Source: CAZBBC01 sp964489835
GTDB taxonomy: Bacteria; Calditrichota; Calditrichia; JAJRVZ01
Direction of reading: 5' to 3'
DNA length: 8,188 nt
Assembly: GCA_964489835.1 (NCBI GenBank)
Contig: CAZBBC010000184.1
Location: 1 to 8,188 of the forward strand
The position numbers and the translations under genes were made by a program. The notes under the pieces are model-generated. The model was not told where the DNA came from and searched no databases. It worked only from the letters and a program-made list of their open reading frames with translations. Positions 1 through 6,723 of this stretch are shown here, in pieces (positions within the stretch are counted from its first letter, which is position 1; every line of letters starts with the position of its first letter).

Positions 1-974
1 TATTACCTGATGGCACACCCTGCCAGATACCTTACTACATTCATGTGGAAAAGCGGGGCCCGCATTGGTTTCTTCTGTCTGAAGATGGAATGGAAATGGG
101 TGTGCAAAAACAGGGATGTCTCTATTTTGAGCAAACCAATTATCCGTTGGAAGATTCTGATTTTGCTTCCGGTTCATTTGATGATTTAGAAAAACATTTC
201 GAGACCTGTATGTGGACATCGGCCGTGCATCCCGGTGCCCATCTATCTCTGACAGAAGAAGGTTTATCTAAAATGGCAGAAAAGGCAAGGGTTTTACGCG
301 CCAGAACCAATCGGGCGATCATCGGACTCTTCGGTGGAAGCATTTTTGAAGTACCGCAATATTTATACCGTAATGAAAATTATCTGACCTATATGGTCCT
401 TTATCCGGATGCTGTTCACCGCCTTTCAGAAAAACTGACCGAAATTTATCTGATTAATCTGGAAAAATGGTTAGGGGCTGTAGGACCATATATAGATATT
501 ATTCTTTTTGGCGGTGAAGATCTGGGAGGTCAGAATGGACCGCTGTTTTCACCGGACATGTATCGTGAGTTTTATAAACCGTATCATGCGAAACTCTGGC
601 GTCGGGCCAAAGAACTGGCTGATATCAAAGTACAGCTGCATTGTTGCGGGGGTATACGGCCTATACTCGGTGACCTAATCGAGGCCGGAATGGATGCACT
701 AAACCCGGTCCAGATTACCAGTAGAGGAATGGATGCCGGGGAATTAAAGGATCAGTTTGGTGAGGAGATGACTTTCTGGGGCGGAGGGTGCGATACCCGG
801 GATATTCTGGTTAATGCTTCCCCGGAACAAGTAGAAGAGCACGTAAAACAGCAGTTAAATATTCTTTATCGGGATGGGGGATTTGTTTTTCAACAAGTGC
901 ATAACATCATGGCCGATGTTCCTCCGGAAAATATCGTGGCCATGTTCCGGGCGGTTAACGAATTTGGGAAATAG
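1..974 (+). CDS. URO-D superfamily protein (corrinoid/cobamide methyltransferase-like), 5'-truncated
   Basis: The reading frame is open to the left edge (first whole codon at 3), so the start codon lies outside the window; the GTG at 45 is an internal codon. About 324 codons are visible, and the family usually has 340-380, so only a short N-terminal piece is missing. The protein matches the uroporphyrinogen decarboxylase superfamily. It has the 'GEDLGGQNGPLFSP' segment (nt about 513-554), typical of the MtaA/MtbA-like branch, followed by LHCCG (nt 636-650) and FWGGGCDTRD (nt 774-803). In the methylcobamide:CoM methyltransferase branch, zinc is held by His-x-Cys plus a distal Cys; here His at 639, Cys at 645 and Cys in GGGCDT could supply these ligands. 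The C-terminal HNIMADVPPENI region is also typical. The likely role is cytoplasmic methyl transfer involving a corrinoid or a related reaction; a true HemE is unlikely. The substrate cannot be told. No corrinoid protein gene is visible. Confidence 0.85.
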   Translation, partial: LPDGTPCQIPYYIHVEKRGPHWFLLSEDGMEMGVQKQGCLYFEQTNYPLEDSDFASGSFDDLEKHFETCMWTSAVHPGAHLSLTEEGLSKMAEKARVLRARTNRAIIGLFGGSIFEVPQYLYRNENYLTYMVLYPDAVHRLSEKLTEIYLINLEKWLGAVGPYIDIILFGGEDLGGQNGPLFSPDMYREFYKPYHAKLWRRAKELADIKVQLHCCGGIRPILGDLIEAGMDALNPVQITSRGMDAGELKDQFGEEMTFWGGGCDTRDILVNASPEQVEEHVKQQLNILYRDGGFVFQQVHNIMADVPPENIVAMFRAVNEFGK

Positions 975-1022
975 AAATACAAATGTTTTTCTATTATTCT
1001 TGTTTAGACGTAGAGTTTTTTG

Positions 1023-1050
1023 TCCACAGATTATCCGTCGAAGCCGGATC
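1023..1050 (+). repeat. 28-nt terminal segment, inverted pair partner of 2206-2233
   Basis: This segment equals the reverse complement of 2206-2233 at 27 of 28 positions (a in place of g at the sixth base). It marks the outer end of repeat element A. The two copies enclose the RraA-family gene. Confidence 0.85.
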
Positions 1051-1172
1051 AGGCGCAGACTGACACGAATTAGCACGAATTTCCACAAATTATACTTATA
1101 ATATCTTATAATTAATTAAAAAGTATAAAAAATTCGTGAAATCTGTGAATCAATTCGTGAAATTCGTGGATT
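1023..1172 (+). repeat. Repeat element A: 10-nt-phased hairpin repeat (cacgaatt variant)
   Basis: The element opens with a 28-nt segment (1023-1050, tccacagattatccg...gccggatc) that recurs inverted at 2206-2233. It continues with three 8-nt units at a 10-nt step: cacgaatt at 1064 and 1074, and cacaaatt at 1084. After an AT-rich loop that itself contains tatactt (1091-1097) and aagtata (1121-1127), the complementary units follow: aattcgtg (1131), aatctgtg (1140), aattcgtg (1152) and aattcgtg (1161). The arms can fold into a long imperfect hairpin. No ORF or transposase is present, so it resembles a non-autonomous dispersed intergenic repeat. Its boundaries are approximate. Confidence 0.75.
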
Positions 1173-1177
1173 TATTT

Positions 1178-1205
1178 TCTCTGCGTCGTTGCGGCTTTGC
1201 GCGAG
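1178..1205 (+). repeat. Dispersed-repeat-like patch (ctctgcgtcgttgcggc...)
   Basis: A 28-base GC-rich patch containing ctctgcgtcgttgcggctt sits in otherwise AT-rich DNA directly after element A. It resembles the 'ctctgcgtctttgcgg' type of intergenic repeat that I recall from many environmental bacterial genomes. Only one copy is in this window, so its repeat status rests on memory and not on the window. Confidence 0.4.
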
Positions 1206-1268
1206 TTTTTTATAACTAGATCATGCTATAAACAATAAAAAAATACAAGAAAAAATGGGAAATAACAA

Positions 1269-2000
1269 ATGGTATCAGAATACAAATTAACCAGGGGACA
1301 GATTAAAGCCTTAACCCGCCATAACTCACCAACCATCGCCAATGCGATGGGGGTTCTCAGTCAGCGGAAAAAGACAGAGGGATTCAATCTGGATCCGGTG
1401 ATCGATTTTATGCCTGAAACCGGGGCGATGTGCGGATATGCGGTAACTCTTAAGTACCAGGCCAGCAAGGAACACCAGGACTGGGCAGCGGATTATAACG
1501 AATATCTAAAATGGATGGATTCATTGCCGGAGCCGAAAATTGTTGTTTTGCAGGATCTGGATGCCCCGGAGGGGATCGTCGGGTCGTTTTGGGGAGAATG
1601 TAATGCCAATAAACACCGGGCATTGGGATGTATCGGAACAATAACCGATGGGGCGATCAGGGATTTAAATGAAATGAAGAATGCCGGTTTTAAAGCCCTG
1701 GCAAGGAGATTATGTGTCGCCCCCGCCTATGGAAAAGTCATTGATTTCGGGAATCCTGTGTCGGTCTTCGGTTGTGAGATTAAGACGGGAGATTTAATAC
1801 ATGCCGACCTCCATGGATTTATAACGATTCCGCCCGATGTTTCCGAACATCTGGATGAATGTTGTCTCTTTTATGACCGGGCCGAACTGGAATATATCAT
1901 CACTGTGGCACAGAGAAGAGGGGTGACGATTGAAGATATCATTGAAAATGAACAAAAATTTTTAAATCATATTAAAACCTTTTCAGTAAAATCCAGATAA
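1269..2000 (+). CDS. RraA-family protein (HMG aldolase / 'dimethylmenaquinone methyltransferase'-like)
   Basis: This 243-aa cytoplasmic protein has the RraA-like fold signature. Residues 107-132 contain FWGE, then GTITDGAIRD. Glu110 is followed by 20 residues and then Arg131-Asp132, which fits the D/E-x20-R-D pattern linked to metal-dependent class II pyruvate aldolases (4-hydroxy-4-methyl-2-oxoglutarate / 4-carboxy-4-hydroxy-2-oxoadipate aldolase). In those enzymes the Arg binds pyruvate and the acidic residues hold Mg2+. The GDLIHADLHGFITIP segment (174-188) is the usual C-terminal signature. Retro-aldol or oxaloacetate decarboxylase chemistry is therefore plausible, but the family is often misnamed and includes RNase E regulators, so the substrate is open. 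The ATG at 1269 has a weak GGGA 8 nt upstream (1257-1260). The gene stands alone, with repeat elements A and B in inverted orientation on its two sides. Confidence 0.85.
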   Translation: MVSEYKLTRGQIKALTRHNSPTIANAMGVLSQRKKTEGFNLDPVIDFMPETGAMCGYAVTLKYQASKEHQDWAADYNEYLKWMDSLPEPKIVVLQDLDAPEGIVGSFWGECNANKHRALGCIGTITDGAIRDLNEMKNAGFKALARRLCVAPAYGKVIDFGNPVSVFGCEIKTGDLIHADLHGFITIPPDVSEHLDECCLFYDRAELEYIITVAQRRGVTIEDIIENEQKFLNHIKTFSVKSR

Positions 2001-2143
2001 AGGCGGAAATATCCATAGCGAAGCCCAATGCTGCAAACAAAGAAAAAAATAGTCCACGGATTTCACGGATTAACACGGATTTTATTTAAAAATTATTTTT
2101 ATTTTAGTTTTAATCCGTGCAAATCAGTGTCAGTCAATCACTT

Positions 2144-2221
2144 GATCCGGCCTTAGACGGAAGCCTGCTTGCCCGGCCTGCCCGGCGCAGACGTGGCTAT
2201 GACAGGATCCGGCTTCGACGG
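2144..2221. repeat. Direct repeat (2144-2160 / 2206-2221) around a GC-rich insert in element B
   Basis: gatccggccttagacgg (2144-2160) and gatccggcttcgacgg (2206-2221) are near-identical direct repeats around a GC-rich stretch (2161-2205) that contains gcccggcctgcccggc. Element A has only one gccggatc at the matching place and lacks this insert. The contrast with the surrounding AT-rich DNA is strong. Confidence 0.65.
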
Positions 2222-2233
2222 ATAATCCGTGGA
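2206..2233 (-). repeat. 28-nt terminal segment, inverted pair partner of 1023-1050
   Basis: It starts gatccggcttcgacgg and ends aatccgtgga on the plus strand. It is the outer end of repeat element B. Its first 16 bases are also a near-copy of 2144-2160 in direct orientation. Confidence 0.85.
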
Positions 2234-2312
2234 TAAAAGTTTTAAAATTTTTGCTAAAATAACAAAGTTTTTGGCTATAAGAACATACTGTACTATTTGA
2301 CAATTATTGTAT

Positions 2313-2319
2313 GGAGGAG
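2313..2319 (+). promoter_or_regulatory. Shine-Dalgarno site (GGAGGAG) fixing the esterase start
   Basis: GGAGGAG lies 8 nt before the ATG at 2328. It shows that the in-frame TTG at 2307, which lies upstream of the site, is not the start. Confidence 0.85.
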
Positions 2320-2327
2320 CTTTAAAT

Positions 2328-3299
2328 ATGCGCATTTGGAAAAAGTATGTGATCGTATTATTACTCACAGGTCTGTTTTTACCGGTATTTGCAGGAGAGG
2401 ATAAGGCACCGTTAAGAAAGATGAAATATTCGAGCCGGTCCCCTAATTTGGCCGAAGACTGGCAAAGGGAGTTGCGGAAAGAACTTTTTAAGATACTCAA
2501 ATTGGACGATCTTCTTTTAATCAAGGATACCATCCCACTGGATCAGAAAATTAAGTCCAGCCGTGAACATGAAAAATACCTCATTCAGGAGATCAAAATA
2601 AATTCCACGCTTGGTCGGAGGATATCTATCATTATAACGGTTCCTAAAAATTTTAAAGGGAAACGGCCGGCGGTTGTTTGCGTGCATGGGCACGGTGGTA
2701 ACCGATACACTGTATATAATCCGGTCTCTATCTACATGGGATTTGCATCTAAGCTGGCGGAGATTGGCTATGTTACCATCGCTGTGGATGTAGGCCAGCA
2801 TGAGGTTTATGAAAAAGAGCGGATTTTGATGGGTGAGCGGTTGTGGGATCTTATCCGTTGTCTGGATTATCTTGAATCGCTCCAAGAAGTCGATAAGTCT
2901 AAGATTGGCTGTGCCGGCTTATCCCTCGGTGGTGAAATGACCATGTGGCTGGGGGCCATGGATGAAAGAATTTCTGCCACCGTTAGTTCCGGATTTTTAA
3001 CCGTGATGGACCAAATGGAACAAAATCATTGTATGTGCTGGAAATTTGATGGATTACGAGAACTGGTAGATTATGCGGATATTTATTCACTGCACGCCCC
3101 CCGTCCGCTGATGTGTCAAAACGGTACTCAGGAAGGCCCGAATGATTTTTATGTGCCCATTGCCCGTAAAGCAATGGAAGAAATTAAAGTTATTTATCAG
3201 GATTTTGGAAAAGCAGATCGTGCCAAACTTCAGATTCACAACGGAGGCCATGAAATTAATCTGGCCTCTCTTCTAAACTTTTTTCATGAATATCTATAG
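2328..3299 (+). CDS. Secreted alpha/beta hydrolase (acetylesterase / dienelactone-hydrolase-like)
   Basis: This 323-aa protein starts at the ATG at 2328, set by a strong Shine-Dalgarno. Residues 1-22 form a Sec signal peptide (MRIWKK, hydrophobic core, VFA before GED), so it is exported to the periplasm or beyond. The mature part is a serine alpha/beta hydrolase. It has an oxyanion-type HGHGG at 120-124, nucleophile elbow GLSLGG at 197-202 (Ser199) and a C-terminal NGGH with His308 as the catalytic base. The acid is probably Glu269 or Asp273 in NGTQEGPND, after the characteristic APRPL (257-261). This layout is that of the acetylxylan-esterase/dienelactone-hydrolase-like group often found in carbohydrate-degradation loci. 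Deacylation of a glycan or a small ester is likely, but the substrate is not evident. Its stop codon overlaps the ribosome site of the GH123-like gene, so the two are very likely co-transcribed and translationally coupled. Confidence 0.85.
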   Translation: MRIWKKYVIVLLLTGLFLPVFAGEDKAPLRKMKYSSRSPNLAEDWQRELRKELFKILKLDDLLLIKDTIPLDQKIKSSREHEKYLIQEIKINSTLGRRISIIITVPKNFKGKRPAVVCVHGHGGNRYTVYNPVSIYMGFASKLAEIGYVTIAVDVGQHEVYEKERILMGERLWDLIRCLDYLESLQEVDKSKIGCAGLSLGGEMTMWLGAMDERISATVSSGFLTVMDQMEQNHCMCWKFDGLRELVDYADIYSLHAPRPLMCQNGTQEGPNDFYVPIARKAMEEIKVIYQDFGKADRAKLQIHNGGHEINLASLLNFFHEYL

Positions 3300-3303
3300 G
3301 AGG
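3298..3303 (+). promoter_or_regulatory. Shine-Dalgarno site overlapping the upstream stop codon
   Basis: AGGAGG starts inside the TAG stop (3297-3299) of the esterase gene and lies 9 nt before the ATG at 3313. This favours ATG 3313 over the adjacent in-frame TTG at 3310 and points to translational coupling. Confidence 0.85.
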
Positions 3304-3312
3304 CGATGATTG

Positions 3313-6300
3313 ATGGAATTTTCCCAAAAGATATCTCGTAGGATATGTTTTGTTTTTATACTTTTTATGGTGTTGAACAGTTTTGCAGATTTTCCTCAGC
3401 CATTAATCAAATGGTCGGTACCCGTCGATGTACATTTTGATGCTTCTCCCGTCCCTTATCCTTTGGATAATCCTGATGGGATAATCATCGGTACAAGCGG
3501 ACACGTTACACGGATCGATGGCAAAGGCAATGTTATATTTGATACTAAATTCGGTCCGGAAACATCCCATGGAAATTATAACTATAATGTCAGCCTTGTA
3601 GATTTGGATGGTGATGGTATTGATGAGATCATATGTGGCGCCTATGATGGTTACATTTATGCCATGAATGCGGAAGATGGCACTATTCAGTGGGAATACA
3701 ATCTGGGTTCAAAGTTGGGAATGTTCCATTTTGCCACGGTTGCTGATTTAAATGGCGATGGAAATCCTGAAATTCTGGCACCCAACATGGATGGCTGGCT
3801 GAGTTGCTTAAGTGCTGAAGGGAAATTACTCTGGCGATTTAAATCGGAATCCTATAGGATTTCGACTGCTTCAGTTGGTGATATTAATAATGATGGTAGA
3901 ATAGAAATTGTTATTGGTACCTTTACTCACCACATCATAGCCCTGGATGCAGGTGGTTCGCTTTTATGGGATCGCGTATACAAAGGTTTAGACTTTAGCC
4001 GGACCAAACCGATGATATTGGACACTGATGGAGATGGAGCGGTCGAGATTTACACGATGTCTTGTTGTTTTTTCCCGGATCGGGGATTGATCTCCTTAAA
4101 TGGAAAGGACGGTAGTTTACGCTGGCACGCCCCGATGACCCACAAAGCCTATTATTCCCTCGTTGGGGTTGATTTAGATCAGGATGGGGTCAAGGAGATT
4201 TTAGTTGCGGATAAACGAACCGCTATCGCTGCTTTTTCTAACCAGGGAAAATTAAATTGGCGCTCATTCTTGAGTGGCAGAGGCATATGGACTGCTCCGG
4301 CTGTCGGTGATATTAATGGCGATGGTTCCTATGAGATTATTGTCACTGTTCGTGATAAATCCAGTGATGGCAAGAATAATTCCTGGTATGTCTTGGATTC
4401 AGCCGGAAAGATGTTGGAAGGTTTTCCCTTAGCAGGGGGGGGATTCGGTGCACCAATGATTGCTGATATCGATCGGGATGGCATTCTGGAAGTAGTTATC
4501 GCCTCCAGGAATCCGGGACGAATAACCGCCTTCAGTTTCGGTGGTTCTGCTGCACCTAAAACTGTTTTAGCCGCTTTTGAACGAGAAAACGATTATCCTA
4601 TTCAAAAGTCTCAACCGATAAGCGATCTTGAGATCAGGTATCCGGAAAATTTTTTTTTATCAACATTACCCACACCACGATTTGGCGAAAATCAGATCGA
4701 CCTTACGCTTCCTCCAACAAATTCTCCTGCTATCATAGAGGTGAAAACGGTTGCTCCGGATAATGGTGTAACGATACAATGCTTTGCAATATTGGAGGGA
4801 GAATGTACAGCTAAAGTTTCCTGGCCGGTATTACAAAAAGGGGAATATAATCTAACTTTACGTTTGATTGAGACATTGACCGGCAGTACAGTTGGTTCTC
4901 AAACCTTTTCTGTTAAAGTTAACGATTTGCTGGCGTCTGTAAATGATCGAATGAATACTGTCCATAAGAGTTTAGCGGATAGAAAGATAAAATTAACAGA
5001 TTCTAATCCCGATACAAAGGCATTCCTGACCGATTTACAGTGGGAATTGGCCGCTGGATTTAAAATCATCGAGACAAAAGTCAGAGGTACCGCTTTATTA
5101 GATATCGTTGGCCAGAATGCTCTGAAATCTAACGTTGATGATTATTTACGCCAGTGCTCCCGTACGCTTCAATTGGCAGATCTTGCATCAGTAATGTCAG
5201 CGGATCCGCAAGTTCCATTTATATTCTGGCAAGACAAAAATCCCTGGGATAATATAAATCCTCTTGACGAATTACCTCCTCCCGGTGAACCGATACTTTT
5301 CTCAACCTGGGCTTTTGGTAATGAGATTGAATCCATTTGCGTGAATGTAGTAAATATATCCACGGAGAATTTGACCCTTCGGATTGATCCCGGAATATTA
5401 ACCGGAGAAAAGCCCCTCCCGGCTAATCGTTATGTTGACATGTTCAGAACCGTATATCTGCCTGATAGTAAAGGTGTATTAATTCCGGATCTTCTTGTCT
5501 CGCTGGCACCGGGTTATCTCCTGGATTTAGCTCCCGGTCAGGTAAAACAGATTTGGCTAAATATTAAAACAAAAGATCTGGAACCTGGCCAAAATAACTT
5601 TTCATGGAGAATTCGAACACTGGATATCCTGTCGCGTTCAACCGATCTGAGAATTATGGTGGATGTGTCGGAAATTCGTTTACCGGAAAAAAGCAGATTT
5701 GCCGCCAACTTTTGGTCGCAGAATCAGCTGGGGGATATTGAAACCATATCGGATCTCAATGAACATCTCCAGACTGTCTGGACAAGAATCGGATTGCCTC
5801 CTGCACAGGCGAATGAGAAAGGTGAGATTGTAGGAGAATTGAATTGGCAGGGACATGATCAGATCGTCTTGAAAATAAAACAAATCCAAAAAATATTATA
5901 TAGCAGTCCGGTTACTCCTCATTTCCCGGAGGGGACTAAGGTGACGGCTGACTTAAAGTTAAAGGCTCAAAAGAACTATGCCCGTGAAATGTTGAAACAT
6001 TTGAGACATATTGGACTGGATTATGCTGATTTTGCCTTTTATCCGATAGACGAACCCGGTCTGGTTGGCGGCGTAGAAGATTATGTGGAAGTGGCCCGGA
6101 ATATCAAAGCGGTTGATCCCAATTTCCTTGTTTACACAGATCCTGCCGGAGGTATTACTGTTGAAATGATTCAACAAATGTCTGATGTAACGGATGTCTG
6201 GCAACCCGAAATTGAAACGGTGAAAGCTTTGGGAAAACCTTATCTGGAGGCGATGCGGAAAGGCAACAAAGAAGTGTGGACTTACACGCCTCCAGGTGAT

Positions 6301-6723
6301 GCCAGAATTACTAGACCGCTTGGCTTTTACCGGACGCTGGCCTGGATGGCTTATTACTGGGGTATGCAGGGAGCGGGCTATTGGGTTTACTATTCCGATG
6401 ATTTATGGGCCAGCCGTCGGGAGAATGAACCGGATTATGGCTCCGTAGCCTTTGACGGCCGTTCTCTCCTACCCTCACGGCGCTGGGAAGCGACCCGCGA
6501 CGGTATAGAAGACTACAATATGCTTTGTTTACTGCGGGATGGACTGAAGAAAAAGCCTGAAAAAAAAATACAAACATTATTGGACGAAACGGTTGATTAT
6601 ATGGCCAATCGGGCAATCACTGCTATTTCGAGAGTGGTAGCTGATTATGATCTGGACTATCTAAAGTTTCAAACATTACGCAGCGAAATACGCCATGCCA
6701 TTGAACAATTAACCGACAAATGA
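3313..6723 (+). CDS. Secreted FG-GAP/VCBS beta-propeller fused to GH123-like (DUF4091) glycoside hydrolase
   Basis: This is a 1136-aa exported protein; residues 1-25 are a signal peptide (NSFA before DFP). Residues about 30-420 hold seven DxDxDG-type calcium loops at 97, 145, 190, 237, 287, 333 and 385 (for example DLDGDGIDEI, DINGDGSYEI), spaced 45-52 residues. That spacing fits a seven-bladed FG-GAP/VCBS propeller; several blades also carry PQQ-like 'GxLLW' strands. Residues about 430-640 are a linker with a beta-rich part and a helical part. Residues about 640-790 look like the GH123 N-terminal beta-sandwich, starting near NPW (643-645). Residues about 790-1110 match the GH123 catalytic domain (PF13320, formerly DUF4091): YPIDEPG with Asp913-Glu914, GYWVYYSDDLW (1022-1032) and RRWEATRDGIEDY (1056-1068). 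Characterised GH123 enzymes are beta-N-acetylgalactosaminidases that use an adjacent Asp-Glu pair in substrate-assisted catalysis; the pair is present, but specificity here is unproven. No C-terminal sorting domain is seen. Confidence 0.85.
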   Translation: MEFSQKISRRICFVFILFMVLNSFADFPQPLIKWSVPVDVHFDASPVPYPLDNPDGIIIGTSGHVTRIDGKGNVIFDTKFGPETSHGNYNYNVSLVDLDGDGIDEIICGAYDGYIYAMNAEDGTIQWEYNLGSKLGMFHFATVADLNGDGNPEILAPNMDGWLSCLSAEGKLLWRFKSESYRISTASVGDINNDGRIEIVIGTFTHHIIALDAGGSLLWDRVYKGLDFSRTKPMILDTDGDGAVEIYTMSCCFFPDRGLISLNGKDGSLRWHAPMTHKAYYSLVGVDLDQDGVKEILVADKRTAIAAFSNQGKLNWRSFLSGRGIWTAPAVGDINGDGSYEIIVTVRDKSSDGKNNSWYVLDSAGKMLEGFPLAGGGFGAPMIADIDRDGILEVVIASRNPGRITAFSFGGSAAPKTVLAAFERENDYPIQKSQPISDLEIRYPENFFLSTLPTPRFGENQIDLTLPPTNSPAIIEVKTVAPDNGVTIQCFAILEGECTAKVSWPVLQKGEYNLTLRLIETLTGSTVGSQTFSVKVNDLLASVNDRMNTVHKSLADRKIKLTDSNPDTKAFLTDLQWELAAGFKIIETKVRGTALLDIVGQNALKSNVDDYLRQCSRTLQLADLASVMSADPQVPFIFWQDKNPWDNINPLDELPPPGEPILFSTWAFGNEIESICVNVVNISTENLTLRIDPGILTGEKPLPANRYVDMFRTVYLPDSKGVLIPDLLVSLAPGYLLDLAPGQVKQIWLNIKTKDLEPGQNNFSWRIRTLDILSRSTDLRIMVDVSEIRLPEKSRFAANFWSQNQLGDIETISDLNEHLQTVWTRIGLPPAQANEKGEIVGELNWQGHDQIVLKIKQIQKILYSSPVTPHFPEGTKVTADLKLKAQKNYAREMLKHLRHIGLDYADFAFYPIDEPGLVGGVEDYVEVARNIKAVDPNFLVYTDPAGGITVEMIQQMSDVTDVWQPEIETVKALGKPYLEAMRKGNKEVWTYTPPGDARITRPLGFYRTLAWMAYYWGMQGAGYWVYYSDDLWASRRENEPDYGSVAFDGRSLLPSRRWEATRDGIEDYNMLCLLRDGLKKKPEKKIQTLLDETVDYMANRAITAISRVVADYDLDYLKFQTLRSEIRHAIEQLTDK

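Larger units (their letters stand above)
975..1268. other. Intergenic region holding repeat element A
   Basis: This is a 294-base gap between two same-strand genes, with no convincing ORF. It holds repeat element A (about 1023-1172), a separate repeat-like patch (1178-1205) and an AT-rich leader (1206-1268) before the RraA-family gene. I see no simple stem plus T-tract terminator after the stop codon at 974. The long imperfect hairpin in element A could slow or stop transcription, but that is inference. Confidence 0.7.
2053..2233 (-). repeat. Repeat element B: hairpin repeat (cacggatt variant), opposite orientation to element A
   Basis: On the plus strand it begins with cacggatt units at 2055, 2064 and 2074. 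A 30-nt AT-rich loop (2082-2111) follows, then aatccgtg (2112-2119) and aatcagtg (2122-2129). The 2074 and 2112 units pair 8 of 8, and the 2064 and 2122 units pair 7 of 8, each separated by 2 nt, giving a symmetric hairpin with 18-nt arms. A GC-rich part follows (2144-2221). The element ends with the 28-nt segment 2206-2233, the inverse of 1023-1050 with one mismatch. Read on the minus strand, its order matches element A, including a shared 'actgacac' before the arm. No coding content is seen. Confidence 0.75.
2001..2327. other. Intergenic region holding repeat element B and the leader of the esterase gene
   Basis: This 327-base gap contains no gene that I can support. 2001-2052 is unremarkable; 2053-2233 is repeat element B; 2234-2312 is AT-rich and probably holds the promoter of the esterase-GH123 pair. 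TTGCTA (2251-2256) and TATAAG (2276-2281) resemble sigma-70 boxes, but their 19-nt spacing is long, so I do not call them as a promoter. The GGAGGAG Shine-Dalgarno follows at 2313-2319. Confidence 0.6.

Noticed and set aside
45..47. GTG as the start of the URO-D-like gene
   Set aside because: The frame is open upstream to the window edge and the preceding codons (DGTPCQIPYYIH) look like family sequence, so this is an internal Val codon.
874..1101. Plus-strand ORF overlapping the end of the URO-D-like gene
   Set aside because: It is an out-of-frame shadow of a conserved coding region that runs on into repeat element A, and no ribosome site supports it.
1023..1172. CRISPR-like array from the 10-nt-spaced units
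   Set aside because: The units are 8 nt with 1-4 nt between them and form inverted arms; there are no spacers and no cas genes.
2297..2302. TTGACA as a -35 promoter box for the esterase gene
   Set aside because: A -10 box at normal spacing would fall on or next to the ATG, leaving the strong Shine-Dalgarno untranscribed.
2153..2533. Minus-strand ORF across element B and the esterase start
   Set aside because: It overlaps a well-supported gene and repeat DNA, and its translation shows no recognisable family.
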